A program made the position numbers and the translations under genes. Of a DNA stretch of 64,000 nt, positions 24,001 to 31,229 are shown piece after piece. The stretch lies in assembly GCA_013396995.1 (NCBI GenBank), contig VWZP01009168.1, forward strand, positions 248,001 through 312,000, written 5' to 3'. Numbering within the stretch: the first letter of the stretch is position 1; every line of letters starts with the position of its first letter. The stretch comes from Dicaeum eximium. Lineage: Eukaryota > Chordata > Aves > Passeriformes > Dicaeidae. The notes under the pieces were generated by a model, which made no database searches, was not told the origin of the DNA, and saw nothing but the letters and a program-made list of their open reading frames with translations.

Positions 24001-27000
24001 CCTACTAGGTAAAGGGAATACTAGAAAGTGGTCAGTGTTGAGCCAGTTGTCTAAAACCCAGAACAAAATTGAATGAAATCACAGTAATTCGAGTCCATTG
24101 TCTCTACATGCACACACTGTGAGAGAACACAGTCTGAGGCTAACCAAGAGAAGCAGAGCTGTCTATTCAACAGGTGTTACACGTCAAACCAAAAAGAGAT
24201 TGCCAAATCCTTTGAGTGCTGCCACACTCCACAGTCCCTACCCTCCCGTGGAAGTTGTGAGGCAGGACAGCTGCAGGCAATTAAAGGCACCACTGCCAGC
24301 ATCTGACAGCAGAATGTCAGTGTCAAAATTCAATTTGAATTGATTAAATGAGGGATGGCAACACTTTTGTTTTATGGATGGCAGCACTTCAGTCGCTTTA
24401 GATGCTCTGCTTTCAGAAATAAAATTCCTTCCCTCCCTGCTATGTTTGTGGGGGTGTTTTCAGTTGGATTGCAGTCATTTCTCCAGTCAATCAATTAAGC
24501 CAGCGTTTGCCACTGTGTCTCAGAGTCAGCCACAAAAGAGCTGGTATGGTTCCCTGGTGCTGGGCCAAGAGACTTCAGTGGGAGCAAGGCACCAAGTGGC
24601 TTAATCTGACTTCCACTGCTGGCACAGGTTTAATGGATGTTAGGGCAGCAGGGAAATCATGTTCTGTGGTGTTCAGCTCCTGCTCTCTTAGTGGCCTTTG
24701 ACATGCTGCCTTTCTCCCTGTGCCAAAAGCAAAGGGGCAGCTGACAACAGAGCCTGTGGAGTTACTGTGAAGGGTGATTGCTGCAGCCCTTTCGAGTGCC
24801 TGTTGTGATCCATAAATATATTTAGGACCATAGAATCATAGAAGTGTTTGGCTTAGAAAAGACCTTAAAGACCATCTAGTTGCAAACCCCTTGTCATGGA
24901 TACCTTCCACTATCCCAGGTTGCTCCAAGCCCTGTCCACCCTGGCCTTGAACACTGCCAGGGATGGGGCCACAGCTTCTCTGGGCAACCTGTTCCAGTGC
25001 CTCACTATTTCACAGTAAAGAGTTTATTGCATATAATTAATCAAATTTCCCCTATTTCAGTTTGAAACCATTGGTCCTTGTACTTTTCTCCATAGGCCTT
25101 GTAGGGCTGTACCACCTGAGTAACTCTCCCCCAAGTTCAGTGGCAGTAAGTTACTAAGAGATATAAGATTTTACAGTATTAGGCCATTAATGCTGACTCT
25201 AGGCCACATCTGCAGCAGGTATAAATCACTGCAGGTAATTTTCACCAGCTGAAATTCTGGCCTTAAGCCCATGAGTCATGTTGTTATTTTTTCACATTGT
25301 AAATTCTTGCTGTTTCTTATTTATGTTGCTTTAGCACTTTGGGGCACTTGTGGGGGACCAGGACTCCATCATGATTTCACCCTTCAGACAGACATGAAAG
25401 ATCCTTCTTTGCCCCGAGTGTTTGCAGTCTGAGTAATGCACAAACCTGCACACAGTTATCCAGCTTTTTGTAAGCACATTATTGCAAGCAAGCTTTCCTA
25501 TTGTCCTGACAGTGAAGCATAAGAACTCAAATTCCTTGCCTGGGTGAAAAATTTGCACTCTGCTGTAGAGGTCTAGGTGGCATTTGAAGACTGGAATTTG
25601 TTGGAGCCAGCAGCAGTGTGAGACATGATCTTCAGTAACTGAACTAAGAGGTCTGGAGTCTCCTCTGCATTGCAAGACTATTTGAGATCTCTCAAAAAGA
25701 GTGTTTGCACCCAAGCTGAACCCGAGTTAAATGGGAATTTTGACACTGGCTAATATCTCATCTCATTTGTAGCACATCTTTCAGCTCTATGGAGCTCTGG
25801 TTAGCATCTTTGGAATTACTGCTATTGCCTTTAATTACTCTGCAAGGGCGTTGAAAGAAGTAAAAATAAGACTTGATAGAGCTGAAGTAACGCTAGAAAA
25901 TTCTGCTTCATTGCAGTCCTACATGGCTGGTTAGAAAAATGAAGGAATAGTGTACAGGGTTCCAGTTCCTGTGTGATGGCTTTCAACAGACCAGAAGAAT
26001 ATCACAGGCAATATGTGGCTTTTTTGGTGTATCATCTTGACAAGCTCTTTTTTCCTTCTGTGTCCTCTTTCACTGCTTTTTGTTGTTTGTTAGGAGAAGA
26101 CATGGTACAGCAAGGTCCCTGTGTCCCTTTTCCCACTGCAGGATGAGCTTCATCCTCAGGCAGATGTACTTTTCTGGGCTGCTTTGCCATTGGATTGTGT
26201 TGGCTTTGGAGCACAAATTTACAACATAGAAATTGGTTCTTGGCTTTTTATGTAGATGCTACCATAGCCATTGACAATGAGTATTTATAAACAATTCTTA
26301 TCCCGCCCTAATCACTTATTCTTTGCCTTTTTTTTTGGCAAAGCGCTTGAAAGAGGCTTGGTGAAGGCTCTGAAGAAGCTGGATGACTACCTGAGAACTC
26401 CCCTGCCAGAGGAGATTGATGCAAACAGCACCGAAGAGGAAAAAGTATCGAAACGCAAGTTTCTGGATGGAGATGACCTGACACTTGCTGACTGCAACCT
26501 TCTGCCCAAACTCCACGTTGTCAAGGTAAAAGATGTTGTGAGATGGTCAAAGAAGCCTTATCTGACATGATGTGCCTTGCTCTGACAGCTGAGTGCCAAA
26601 GCCAACCTGTATTTCAGCAGAATTCTTAAGGCCTAGAAGAGCAGTTTGAAACACAGTTTTACTCTTCAGTGTTTCCTACAGGTTAAATAAAGGAACTTTA
26701 TACTTAGTTCATGGAAAACTGTCCCATCACTTATTAGTGGTGAAGACAGTACTAAGTGCTAGATGTCTTGTCTCTTTATTTTTACCCTGCTGCAAGTAGC
26801 AGCAGTCTTTCATATTAATTAGTTCCTAATGCCCTTAAGAAACATGTCAAAACTTTAGTCAGTTCCCACCCATTTGTAACTTAAGAGCAGCAGTCCATCT
26901 CTTTGAGGAATATGTATTCCATCTGAGATTTCAGACAGAGAAGTTAACAAATCAAAGTCATTGCCAAGGTCCAGGATTTAAGATGTACTATGGTTGCTGG

Positions 27001-28930
27001 TACAGTGCAAATCATGTACATCATCCTGACTTCAAAATGTTGCATTTATTTAATTTATCAGATGACATGTTGCTTTAGAATAACGCAAGTACCTGGCAGA
27101 CCTTGGCAAGCGAGTGAGCTAGGAATTAAAGCCAAGTCATGCATCTAATTTGGCTCTGTGAGCCAAAACATAAACTGAGCCTGGGAGCTGACTGCACACA
27201 TGCAAAAAGAAAAAAAAAAAAAAAAGGCACATAAGTCACTAGGTAAGAAATGTGATAATATCCTCACAGGTTTAGCACTTATTCTGGCTCGTCTTCATTG
27301 GCAATGTCGGAGTCAGACAATGCAAAATGAATGTGTGGCCCCTCACCGGTTCTTGTCTCCTAGGGATGAAAGGAAAGATGTAAAAAGAGAATTAATTTTT
27401 TTCTCAGACAAGCATAGCCATAGGATATTGCCTGAAAATCATTTAACAGATAGAAGAAAAGGGTAAATTATTTTTTCATTTGATGGAAGATGTGTGCTGG
27501 AAATTTTGAAAATATTGACTTAAGTTGCCCAGCAGGTTTTATCTTCCCCATATGCATGTGAAACATCATGGAAGGCAAGAATGCTTAATTAAATGCAGTT
27601 TAGGAGAGAATTTGGATTGGCATATACCAAGTGGATCCTAGTAATACAAACAAACCACAGTAGTTTCTGAGAACATGACTGTCCTAAGAAATCTGAGCTG
27701 GAAAACAGCTCTACCATGTGCTTTAAAAATAAAGGCAACTCTGTGGCACATATGTATGTAATTTATGCCCAGGAACAATTTTATACTGTCAGAAAAATTA
27801 GAGATTGGAAGCACTCATTAAATTAGCTAATCTGTCCCTTCCTATCAGATAGTTCACTCTGTCACCACAGGCTTATTCTATATGGTATATTCCTACAGGG
27901 AAACTGAAATATCCCAATCCAGCAAGGTACTTAACCAACCAACTAGCTTTAAGTACAGATTAATCCCATTGACTTCAATGAAACTGTACAGGTGCTTAAA
28001 ATTAAGTATGCACTTAACTATTTTCCTGAATAAGGGCCTAAGTGTTTTTAGAAATTGAAAATTTGCCTTGATGGACAATTTCCTAGTCTAACAAGTTTTG
28101 AAATAACCATTTTCTCTCTCAGTTTATCCCAATGGTCCTGTTTCTAATATGTGCTAAATCATCTTGGTTTCCTAATCATGGTACCCATACCACCCTGAAT
28201 TTTTCCTTTTCATGAATGTGGATGCAGCCTTCCAACAGCTGTAGGTGGTTATACCCTCTGACACCATTTACCAGGCAAAATATATTACATATATTAAAAA
28301 TATAATACCATATATAAAAAAATAATGTTAAATATAATAATTAATATGAAAATATGTTATAATCATTACTAATGCCTTTCTCTTAAACCTGTCTTGCTCT
28401 TTATGATTCAGCCCCTTCTTATGTGGTGTCTCAGCTTTAAGTGATGTACTTAAGACTTGTAAAAAAACAAACCCAAAACCCCAATATGGTAAAATCAATG
28501 AACTTCAAGTACCATAAAAGTTGAAATTTGGTGACAGTAGCCAGGTTGTAGCTTTAGAGTGTCCTTAGGCCAAGCAGCAGCTTTGCAAGATATGGGGAAA
28601 ATCAGCAGTCACTTCTCAGGCTTTTCTACAATAAATCCCTGATTCTCCAAACACCCCTCTCATTTGCTATTAATTATATGACAGAAGAGAGCAAGAAGCT
28701 CCCTAAGAAGGAGATACATCCCCTGTGAGATGCTTTTTTCAGGTGTTTTATCTTTGCTTTAGATTGTTGCAAAGAAATACCGCAACTTCGAGTTCCCGGC
28801 GGAGATGGCGGGGCTGTGGCGGTACCTGAAGAACGCGTACGGCAGGGATGAGTTCACCAACACCTGTGCAGCAGACAAAGAGATCGAGCAAGCCTACGCA
28901 GATGTGGCCAAGAGGCTCAGCAAGCCCTAA
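5978..28930 (+). CDS. CLIC5: CLIC5, exons 2-6 (5'-partial gene, split CDS)
   Basis: CLIC proteins are soluble GST-fold proteins that can insert into membranes. CLIC5 is known mainly as an ezrin/radixin-associated protein of actin-rich projections (hair-cell stereocilia, podocyte foot processes, microvilli); its role as a true chloride channel is debated. Here five exons join in frame: 5978-6087, 6426-6551, 7885-7991, 26344-26525 and 28763-28930, making 230 codons plus TAA. The product begins AGIDGESIGNCPFSQR and ends AKRLSKP. CLIC5 is chosen over CLIC4 because it reads AGIDGES, GVVFNVTT, LHNLAPG and KYPKLAAKHRESNTAGIDIF, where the CLIC4 I remember has AGSDGES, GVVFSVTT, LQNLAPG and YLKLSPKHPESNTAGMDIF. 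Exon 1 is not in the window: nothing in 1-5977 resembles the IELFVK-ending first exon. Both the short (5A) and long (5B) isoforms would share these exons. The reading frame is intact. Confidence 0.97.
6088..6425 (+). other. CLIC5: CLIC5 intron 2 (338 bp)
   Basis: This short intron begins GTAAAAATTG and ends CTGCTTGCAG. It is AT-rich with several T runs and an A run near 6329. I see no repeat or embedded gene. Confidence 0.93.
6426..6551 (+). CDS. CLIC5: CLIC5 exon 3 (thioredoxin-like domain, second half)
   Basis: This 126-bp exon lies between acceptor TTGCAG| and donor CCAAA|GTAAGA. The first base completes Arg58 (AG|A) and the last two bases start Lys100 (AA|G). It encodes about residues 59-99, including KPADLHNLAPGTHPPFLTFN, with the cis-proline region that supports the glutathione-like fold, and KTDVNKIEEFLEETLAPP, which closes the N-terminal domain. 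Relative to the human protein as I remember it, the exon differs at GEVKT (human GDVKT) and in the last residues (LAPPK versus LTPEK). Confidence 0.97.
6552..7884 (+). other. CLIC5: CLIC5 intron 3 (1,333 bp)
   Basis: The intron begins GTAAGACC and ends CCTGCCCAG. It is unique AT-rich sequence apart from a possible short fragment at 7355-7376 (CACTGAAGTCAGTAGGAGT) that resembles the core of the palindromic repeats seen elsewhere in the gene. No RNA gene or convincing open frame is present. Confidence 0.9.
7355..7376. repeat. Possible fragment of palindromic repeat core
   Basis: CACTGAAGTCAGTAGGAGTC matches the CACTGAAGTCAAnnG core shared by the fragments at 21321 and 15601. It is too short to be certain. 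Confidence 0.25.
7885..7991 (+). CDS. CLIC5: CLIC5 exon 4 (interdomain linker and start of helical domain)
   Basis: This 107-bp exon lies between acceptor TGCCCAG| and donor GCTG|GTGAGT. It completes Lys100 and encodes YPKLAAKHRESNTAGIDIF and then SKFSAYIKNTKQQDNA, about residues 101-135; one base of Ala136 is carried into exon 5. It covers the interdomain linker and the first helix of the all-alpha GST C-like domain. The following intron is the largest in the window, about 18.35 kb. Confidence 0.97.
10219..10470 (-). mobile_element. CR1 LINE 3' fragment, minus orientation
   Basis: The left end has the reversed CR1 tail (AATAGAATCACAGAATCC), followed by GAAAAGACCTTGAAATC, ACCACCTCCCTGGAAAGCC, TTCTTCTTGATGTCCAGCC and further CR1 3' UTR sequence. 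It is old, with a small internal duplication (TGGGATCTGGAAATCTGGGA) at about 10251-10273. No open reading frame remains. Confidence 0.85.
10579..10629 (+). repeat. (ATTCT)10 microsatellite
   Basis: Ten uninterrupted ATTCT pentamers run from 10579 to 10628 in an AT-rich part of intron 4, about 110 bp from the 5'-truncated end of the neighbouring CR1. Confidence 0.97.
11731..11747 (-). promoter_or_regulatory. CTCF-like motif
   Basis: On the minus strand the bases read CCAGCAGAGGGTGTCAC, matching the CTCF core CCASYAGRKGG with T instead of C at the next position. It is motif only; similar sequences occur within dispersed repeats. Confidence 0.35.
13445..13496. repeat. Fragment of old dispersed repeat (GGGGTTACTCCTG type)
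   Basis: The stretch contains CATCAGTTTACACTGTGGGG, TTACTCCTG and GAGAGTCAGACCC. It resembles the fragment at 21606-21692 (AGTTACTCCTC, CAGTGTAACTGAGAGCA), suggesting degraded copies of one family. Confidence 0.4.
14380..14500 (+). mobile_element. CR1 LINE 3' tail fragment
   Basis: The stretch reads TCTAGTGGAAGGTGTCCCTG, GCAGGGAGGTTGGAAATAGA, TTAAGGTCTCTTCCAACCC and then degenerate ATTCCACG octamers, the typical avian CR1 3' end. It lies just upstream of the poly(A) tract and assembly gap. Confidence 0.85.
14519..14577. other. Poly(A) tract interrupted by 25-N assembly gap
   Basis: About 22 A bases lead into Ns at 14541-14565, followed by about 12 more A bases. The gap probably marks a homopolymer run the assembler could not span; its true size is unknown. 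It may belong to an insertion with an A-rich tail. Confidence 0.95.
15601..15672. repeat. Half copy of palindromic repeat
   Basis: The stretch reads CTGAAGTCAATAAGG, then AATTAAGGCACTTTCTC and AAGCCTTTGCTGAGCCAGGGCC. The end resembles the right arms of the elements at 676-822 (TGCTTTCCTGAACCAGAGCC) and 27912-28040 (TTTTCCTGAATAAGGGCC). Confidence 0.45.
16527..16700 (-). repeat. Possible ancient amniote CR1 relic
   Basis: TCTTTGAGGCCAGAAGGGTC followed by GTAATCTCCTACAAATCACA recalls the reversed 3' end of old CR1 subfamilies common in turtles (AGGCCAGAAGGGACC, TCTAGTCTGACCTCC). The match is by memory only and the copy is highly eroded. Confidence 0.3.
20860..20897 (+). repeat. GA-rich simple repeat
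   Basis: GAGAGAGAGTGAGAGAGATA followed by GAGAAAGTGAGATTGAGG is an imperfect GA dinucleotide tract in intron 4. Confidence 0.8.
21321..21390. repeat. Fragment of old palindromic repeat (CACTGAAGTCAA core)
   Basis: CCCACTGAAGTCAACAGCAA, AACTTCCATCAGCTTCAGG and TGGCCAAAATTTCACCCT form an imperfect inverted pair (CTGAAGTCAA ... CAGCTTCAG), like the CACTGAAGTCAATGG ... CATTGACTTCAATGG palindromes of reptilian repeats. Confidence 0.45.
21606..21692. repeat. Fragment of old palindromic repeat (CTGGAGTAA...CAGTGTAACTGAGAG type)
   Basis: The stretch reads ACTGGAGTAAATATGG, TTGACAATGCAGAGTTACTC and TCAGTGTAACTGAGAGCACA, ending GTTTTGCCCATT. GGAGTAA and TTACTCC are inverted about a central TTGACAATG. 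It lies about 200 bp from the related fragment at 21321-21390. Confidence 0.45.
22838..22900 (+). repeat. Exact 30-bp tandem duplication
   Basis: A 30-bp unit starting GAGTGCATCCTCTCCCCTGT occurs twice without a mismatch (22838-22867 and 22868-22897), followed by GAG of a third. The identity of the copies suggests a recent slippage or duplication, or an assembly artefact. Confidence 0.97.
24827..25110 (-). mobile_element. CR1 LINE 3' fragment, minus orientation
   Basis: The left end ACCATAGAATCATAGAAG is the reversed CR1 tail, followed by TTAGAAAAGACCTTAAAGAC, TTCCACTATCCCAGGTTGC, GGCCTTGAACACTGCCAGG and GCTTCTCTGGGCAACCTG, all diagnostic avian CR1 3' UTR motifs. It continues to CCATTGGTCCTTGTAC. 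Confidence 0.92.
25206..25262. repeat. Fragment of old dispersed repeat
   Basis: The stretch reads GGTATAAATCACTGCAGG and TTTTCACCAGCTGAAATTCT ending GGCC. It resembles the GGTGTAAATC ... TTTACACCAGCTGA palindromes of reptilian repeats. It starts about 100 bp after the CR1 at 24827-25110. Confidence 0.3.
26344..26525 (+). CDS. CLIC5: CLIC5 exon 5 (helical domain with acidic foot loop)
   Basis: This 182-bp exon begins after TTTGGCAAAG| and ends at donor GTCAAG|GTAAAA in phase 0. It completes Ala136 and encodes 60 residues (137-196) beginning LERGLVKALKKLDDYL. The segment PLPEEIDANSTEEEKVSKRK is the negatively charged, flexible foot loop of CLIC proteins and is the part that differs most from the human sequence I remember. 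The conserved FLDGDDLTLADCNLLPKLH follows, with the helix N-capping motif of GST-fold C-terminal domains. It ends at HVVK, the first half of the KxVAKKYR nuclear-import-like motif. Confidence 0.97.
27912..28040. repeat. Palindromic repeat, complete copy
   Basis: The left arm reads CCAATCCAGCAAGGTACTTA, the centre CCCATTGACTTCAATG, and the right arm AGTATGCACTTAAC and TTTTCCTGAATAAGGGCC. The reverse complement of the right end (GGCCCTTATTCAGGAAAA) matches the ends of the 676-822 element, so both are one family. It carries no coding capacity. Confidence 0.6.
28270..28372. repeat. AT-rich low-complexity stretch
   Basis: About 100 bp made almost only of A and T (repeated ATATATTA, AAATATAAT and similar words) lie in intron 5, about 390 bp before exon 6. 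Confidence 0.85.
28763..28930 (+). CDS. CLIC5: CLIC5 exon 6, terminal coding part
   Basis: The coding part of the last exon follows acceptor TTTGCTTTAG| and runs 55 codons (about residues 197-251) to TAA at 28928-28930. It begins IVAKKYRNFEFPAEM, completing the KxVAKKYR motif that acts as a nuclear-localisation signal in CLIC4. It then encodes GLWRYLKNAYGRDEFTNTC and ends IEQAYADVAKRLSKP. The terminal KP differs from the RS I recall for the human protein. The first half is unusually CpG-dense compared with the other exons and its flanks. Confidence 0.97.
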   Translation: MVAKKYRNFEFPAEMAGLWRYLKNAYGRDEFTNTCAADKEIEQAYADVAKRLSKP

Positions 28931-29450
28931 GTGCCCCCAGCCACGGCTCAGTGTTCCCCTTTACAGACTCTGCTCCTTGTTGCCTTAAGATGTCCTTTAT
29001 CGTTATGCTGTCTGGTTGGCATCTTTTTGATTTCACATTGTTCCAAGTGTATTGGGCAGGGACAAATCTGCCTCTCCCTGGAGAAAAGAGAAGGCAGCTG
29101 TATGGGATGGGGTGGGGAGGGGGGCAGTGGACACCCTTTGAACTCTAACCCAAGATCTGGCCCAACTAGTATTATTTGCAACCAGTATTGGAAATGAGTC
29201 CACTTGGCTAGTTTCTTGTTCTATGTTGGAGCTACATCATGACCTGTATTCTTATTCTTTAGAGTTTTAAAAGTAGCTGAAATTTCAGGTAAGAGAGTTA
29301 GGAACACATAGAACTGGTTCCTCTCTAGGTTATTTCAAGGACGCTTTTTCCCTCAGTTCTCTTAAGGTCCCTGAGGCATGAACAAGAGAGAGAGAGGGGA
29401 AAAATAGGAGTTTGACCCTAAAGCAGAAATGCTCTTAGCAGTTATATTTA

Positions 29451-29456
29451 AATAAA
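29451..29456 (+). promoter_or_regulatory. Candidate poly(A) signal AATAAA (proximal)
   Basis: A canonical hexamer about 520 bp after the CLIC5 stop codon is followed within 30 bp by a T/GT-rich stretch (TGTATCTTCTGTCTT) suitable as a downstream element. Confidence 0.45.
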
Positions 29457-30322
29457 CTCTCTGAATGTATCTTCTGTCTTAGCAGGCCCAGGAGTTTATA
29501 GGGTATTTATTTTTAACTTGGCACAAGAGGGGGAAGCCTGAGTGAATATGTCAGACTTGCAGATGCTACTCTGCATAAAATTTGCATGGTGTTGTTGGAT
29601 CCAAATGTTTAAAGCAAAAGAGAGTGAAAGAGCAATTGATCAGGCAGCCCTCGGAAGAGCAGGGCCTGTGCCAAAATGCCCAGTGGATCTGCTGGTTGGT
29701 AGAGACAGACAGACACAGCAATAACAGGGGCAGCAGATTGACTCCAGCACCCACAGAGGGACTTGGCACAGCAAACCAAACCACGGAGGATATTGTCGTC
29801 TTGACTGTATGGTTGCCAGTTCCTTTATAATCGCTATCTCGGGAAGCTTGGCTCAGCAGGGGGAAGCTGTCGCTCCACACGGATTCCAGGCAGGGGAAGC
29901 GCTGTCGTTGCCTTGGGCTCCAGATGGGTCACTTGCAAGCACTCATCATCTCACCCAGGAGGAGTTTGCTGCCTCAAGGAGGGCAGGCTGGCACAGTGAG
30001 AGGCACATTTCCAGCCAGGAATTCAGCAAGTGTGCTAGCAGAAATCCGTGCATGATTCCTCAATTCCACCCATCCAGGCCTTACCCATCCAGGTTCCACA
30101 ATTCTGAATTAGGCTTCTTTTTCCTTAAAGAGATTATTTTGCTCTGTCTGCAGTGCCTGCCTGGCACATCTGCTTTACACTGGTGATTTTTTGCACGTTT
30201 CTTCAGCAAGTTCAGAATGACAGCCCTTTCACCTGAAATTCATATGCTCCAGTATGTACAGGAGAGCACTTGGTTTGTTGGTTTCAGCTTGTGGGGGGAT
30301 TTATTGCTGTTTTAAAAGATAA

Positions 30323-30328
30323 AATAAA
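30323..30328 (+). promoter_or_regulatory. Candidate poly(A) signal AATAAA (about 1.4 kb after stop)
   Basis: A canonical hexamer in AAAATAAAGC is preceded by an upstream T-rich segment and followed by CTGATGTGG. It would make a 1.4-kb 3' UTR. Which site is used cannot be decided from sequence. Confidence 0.45.
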
Positions 30329-30921
30329 GCTGAGCTGTAACCTGATGTGGCTCCCCTTCTGATCAGAGCTGCTAAAGCTGCACTGATTTGAGGGGAACCC
30401 CACGCTGGTAAGCTATGACCAAGGGGAACCTCACAGCAGACTTGTTTGCAGCCAGAGAGCTGGGAAAGTGGAGCAACATTGAAAGCCAGGCTCTGCCGTG
30501 TGATGTTGATGACAATCTGAAACCATCCTTTTGCTTCAGTGGGATAATTCCACTTTTCACAGTAACCCAGCTGGGAGCAGAAGGTTGCTCATTGACTGAA
30601 GAGAGCTTGCAGCTGACTATTGTTTCACATGCAATGGTCAATTTGTTCTGAACTTTCAAAATCTTGGAAGAAAATCCATGAACTCCCAAGTCTTCTCCTA
30701 GAATGGGCTATTTTAGCAGCAGCTAGACTGGAGGGCAAAGGCTTGCACTCTTTGAAATATTGCTGAGAAATCAACTGGCTCAGGGAACACTAATAGCAGC
30801 CAGAAAAATCTGATGAGATTAGAAGTATCTGCAAAAGCACATGTGGCTTGTTAAAAACATTTCTTCGTGAGATTAGAATTATTGTGATATTTTCTTTTTT
30901 TAAATTTTTAAAAATTCTGGC

Positions 30922-30947
30922 ATTTATTTATTTATTTATTTATTTAT
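30922..30947 (+). repeat. (ATTT)6 microsatellite
   Basis: Six ATTT units lie in AT-rich DNA downstream of CLIC5. If transcribed as distal 3' UTR they would include AUUUA pentamers, but this is speculative. Confidence 0.95.
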
Positions 30948-31223
30948 CTTAATTGACTCGATCCTTTCTTTCTGTCTTTCTGGTTTTTGATTTCACTCAA
31001 CACTTGGTCAGGATGGTTTGGTCAGTTTAGAAAAGTGTTATAAGCAAAGCTCTGCATGTTTATTCCTAGAGAAAAGCCTTCCATCTGATCAATGGTCCTA
31101 GGGATTTTTACTCTCAGTATGATCCTGTCAAGCAACAGAAACTACATTTTTCTCAGTTGCCTTTTCCCAGGTTTGCACTTCAGTCAGTCAGCTTTCCTTA
31201 GTCACAGTTGTTGTGAATATATG

Positions 31224-31229
31224 AATAAA
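31224..31229 (+). promoter_or_regulatory. Candidate distal poly(A) signal AATAAA
   Basis: A canonical hexamer (ATGAATAAAAG) lies about 2.3 kb after the stop. It is one of several in AT-rich DNA, so its weight is low. A long CLIC5 3' UTR would make a distal site possible. Confidence 0.25.

Larger units (their letters stand above)
7992..26343 (+). other. CLIC5: CLIC5 intron 4 (about 18.35 kb)
   Basis: The intron begins GTGAGTATG and ends with the T-rich acceptor CTTTGCC...GGCAAAG. It contains a minus CR1 at 10219-10470, an (ATTCT)10 array at 10579-10629, a CTCF-like motif at 11731-11747, a CR1 tail at 14380-14500 and an A-tract with a 25-N gap at 14541-14565. Further on are an old repeat relic near 16527-16700, several short palindromic-repeat fragments (13445, 15601, 21321, 21606, 25206), a 30-bp tandem duplication at 22838-22900 and a minus CR1 at 24827-25110. 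No nested gene is supported; its size may be underestimated because of the gap. Confidence 0.9.
26526..28762 (+). other. CLIC5: CLIC5 intron 5 (2,237 bp)
   Basis: The intron begins GTAAAAGATG and ends TTTGCTTTAG. It contains a poly(A) run near 27208-27225, a complete old palindromic repeat at 27912-28040 apparently lying within an eroded CR1-like segment, and an AT-only low-complexity stretch at about 28270-28372. No gene is seen. Confidence 0.9.
28931..30345 (+). other. CLIC5: CLIC5 3' UTR (proximal, extent inferred)
   Basis: The sequence after the TAA has no intron-like boundary and reaches canonical AATAAA hexamers at 29451 and 30323, so a 3' UTR of roughly 0.5 or 1.4 kb is plausible. Mammalian CLIC5 mRNAs carry a long 3' UTR of several kb (recalled, not checked), so it may extend further, for example to the hexamer at 31224. 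A G-rich run occurs at about 29107-29126. The end point is inference. Confidence 0.55.
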
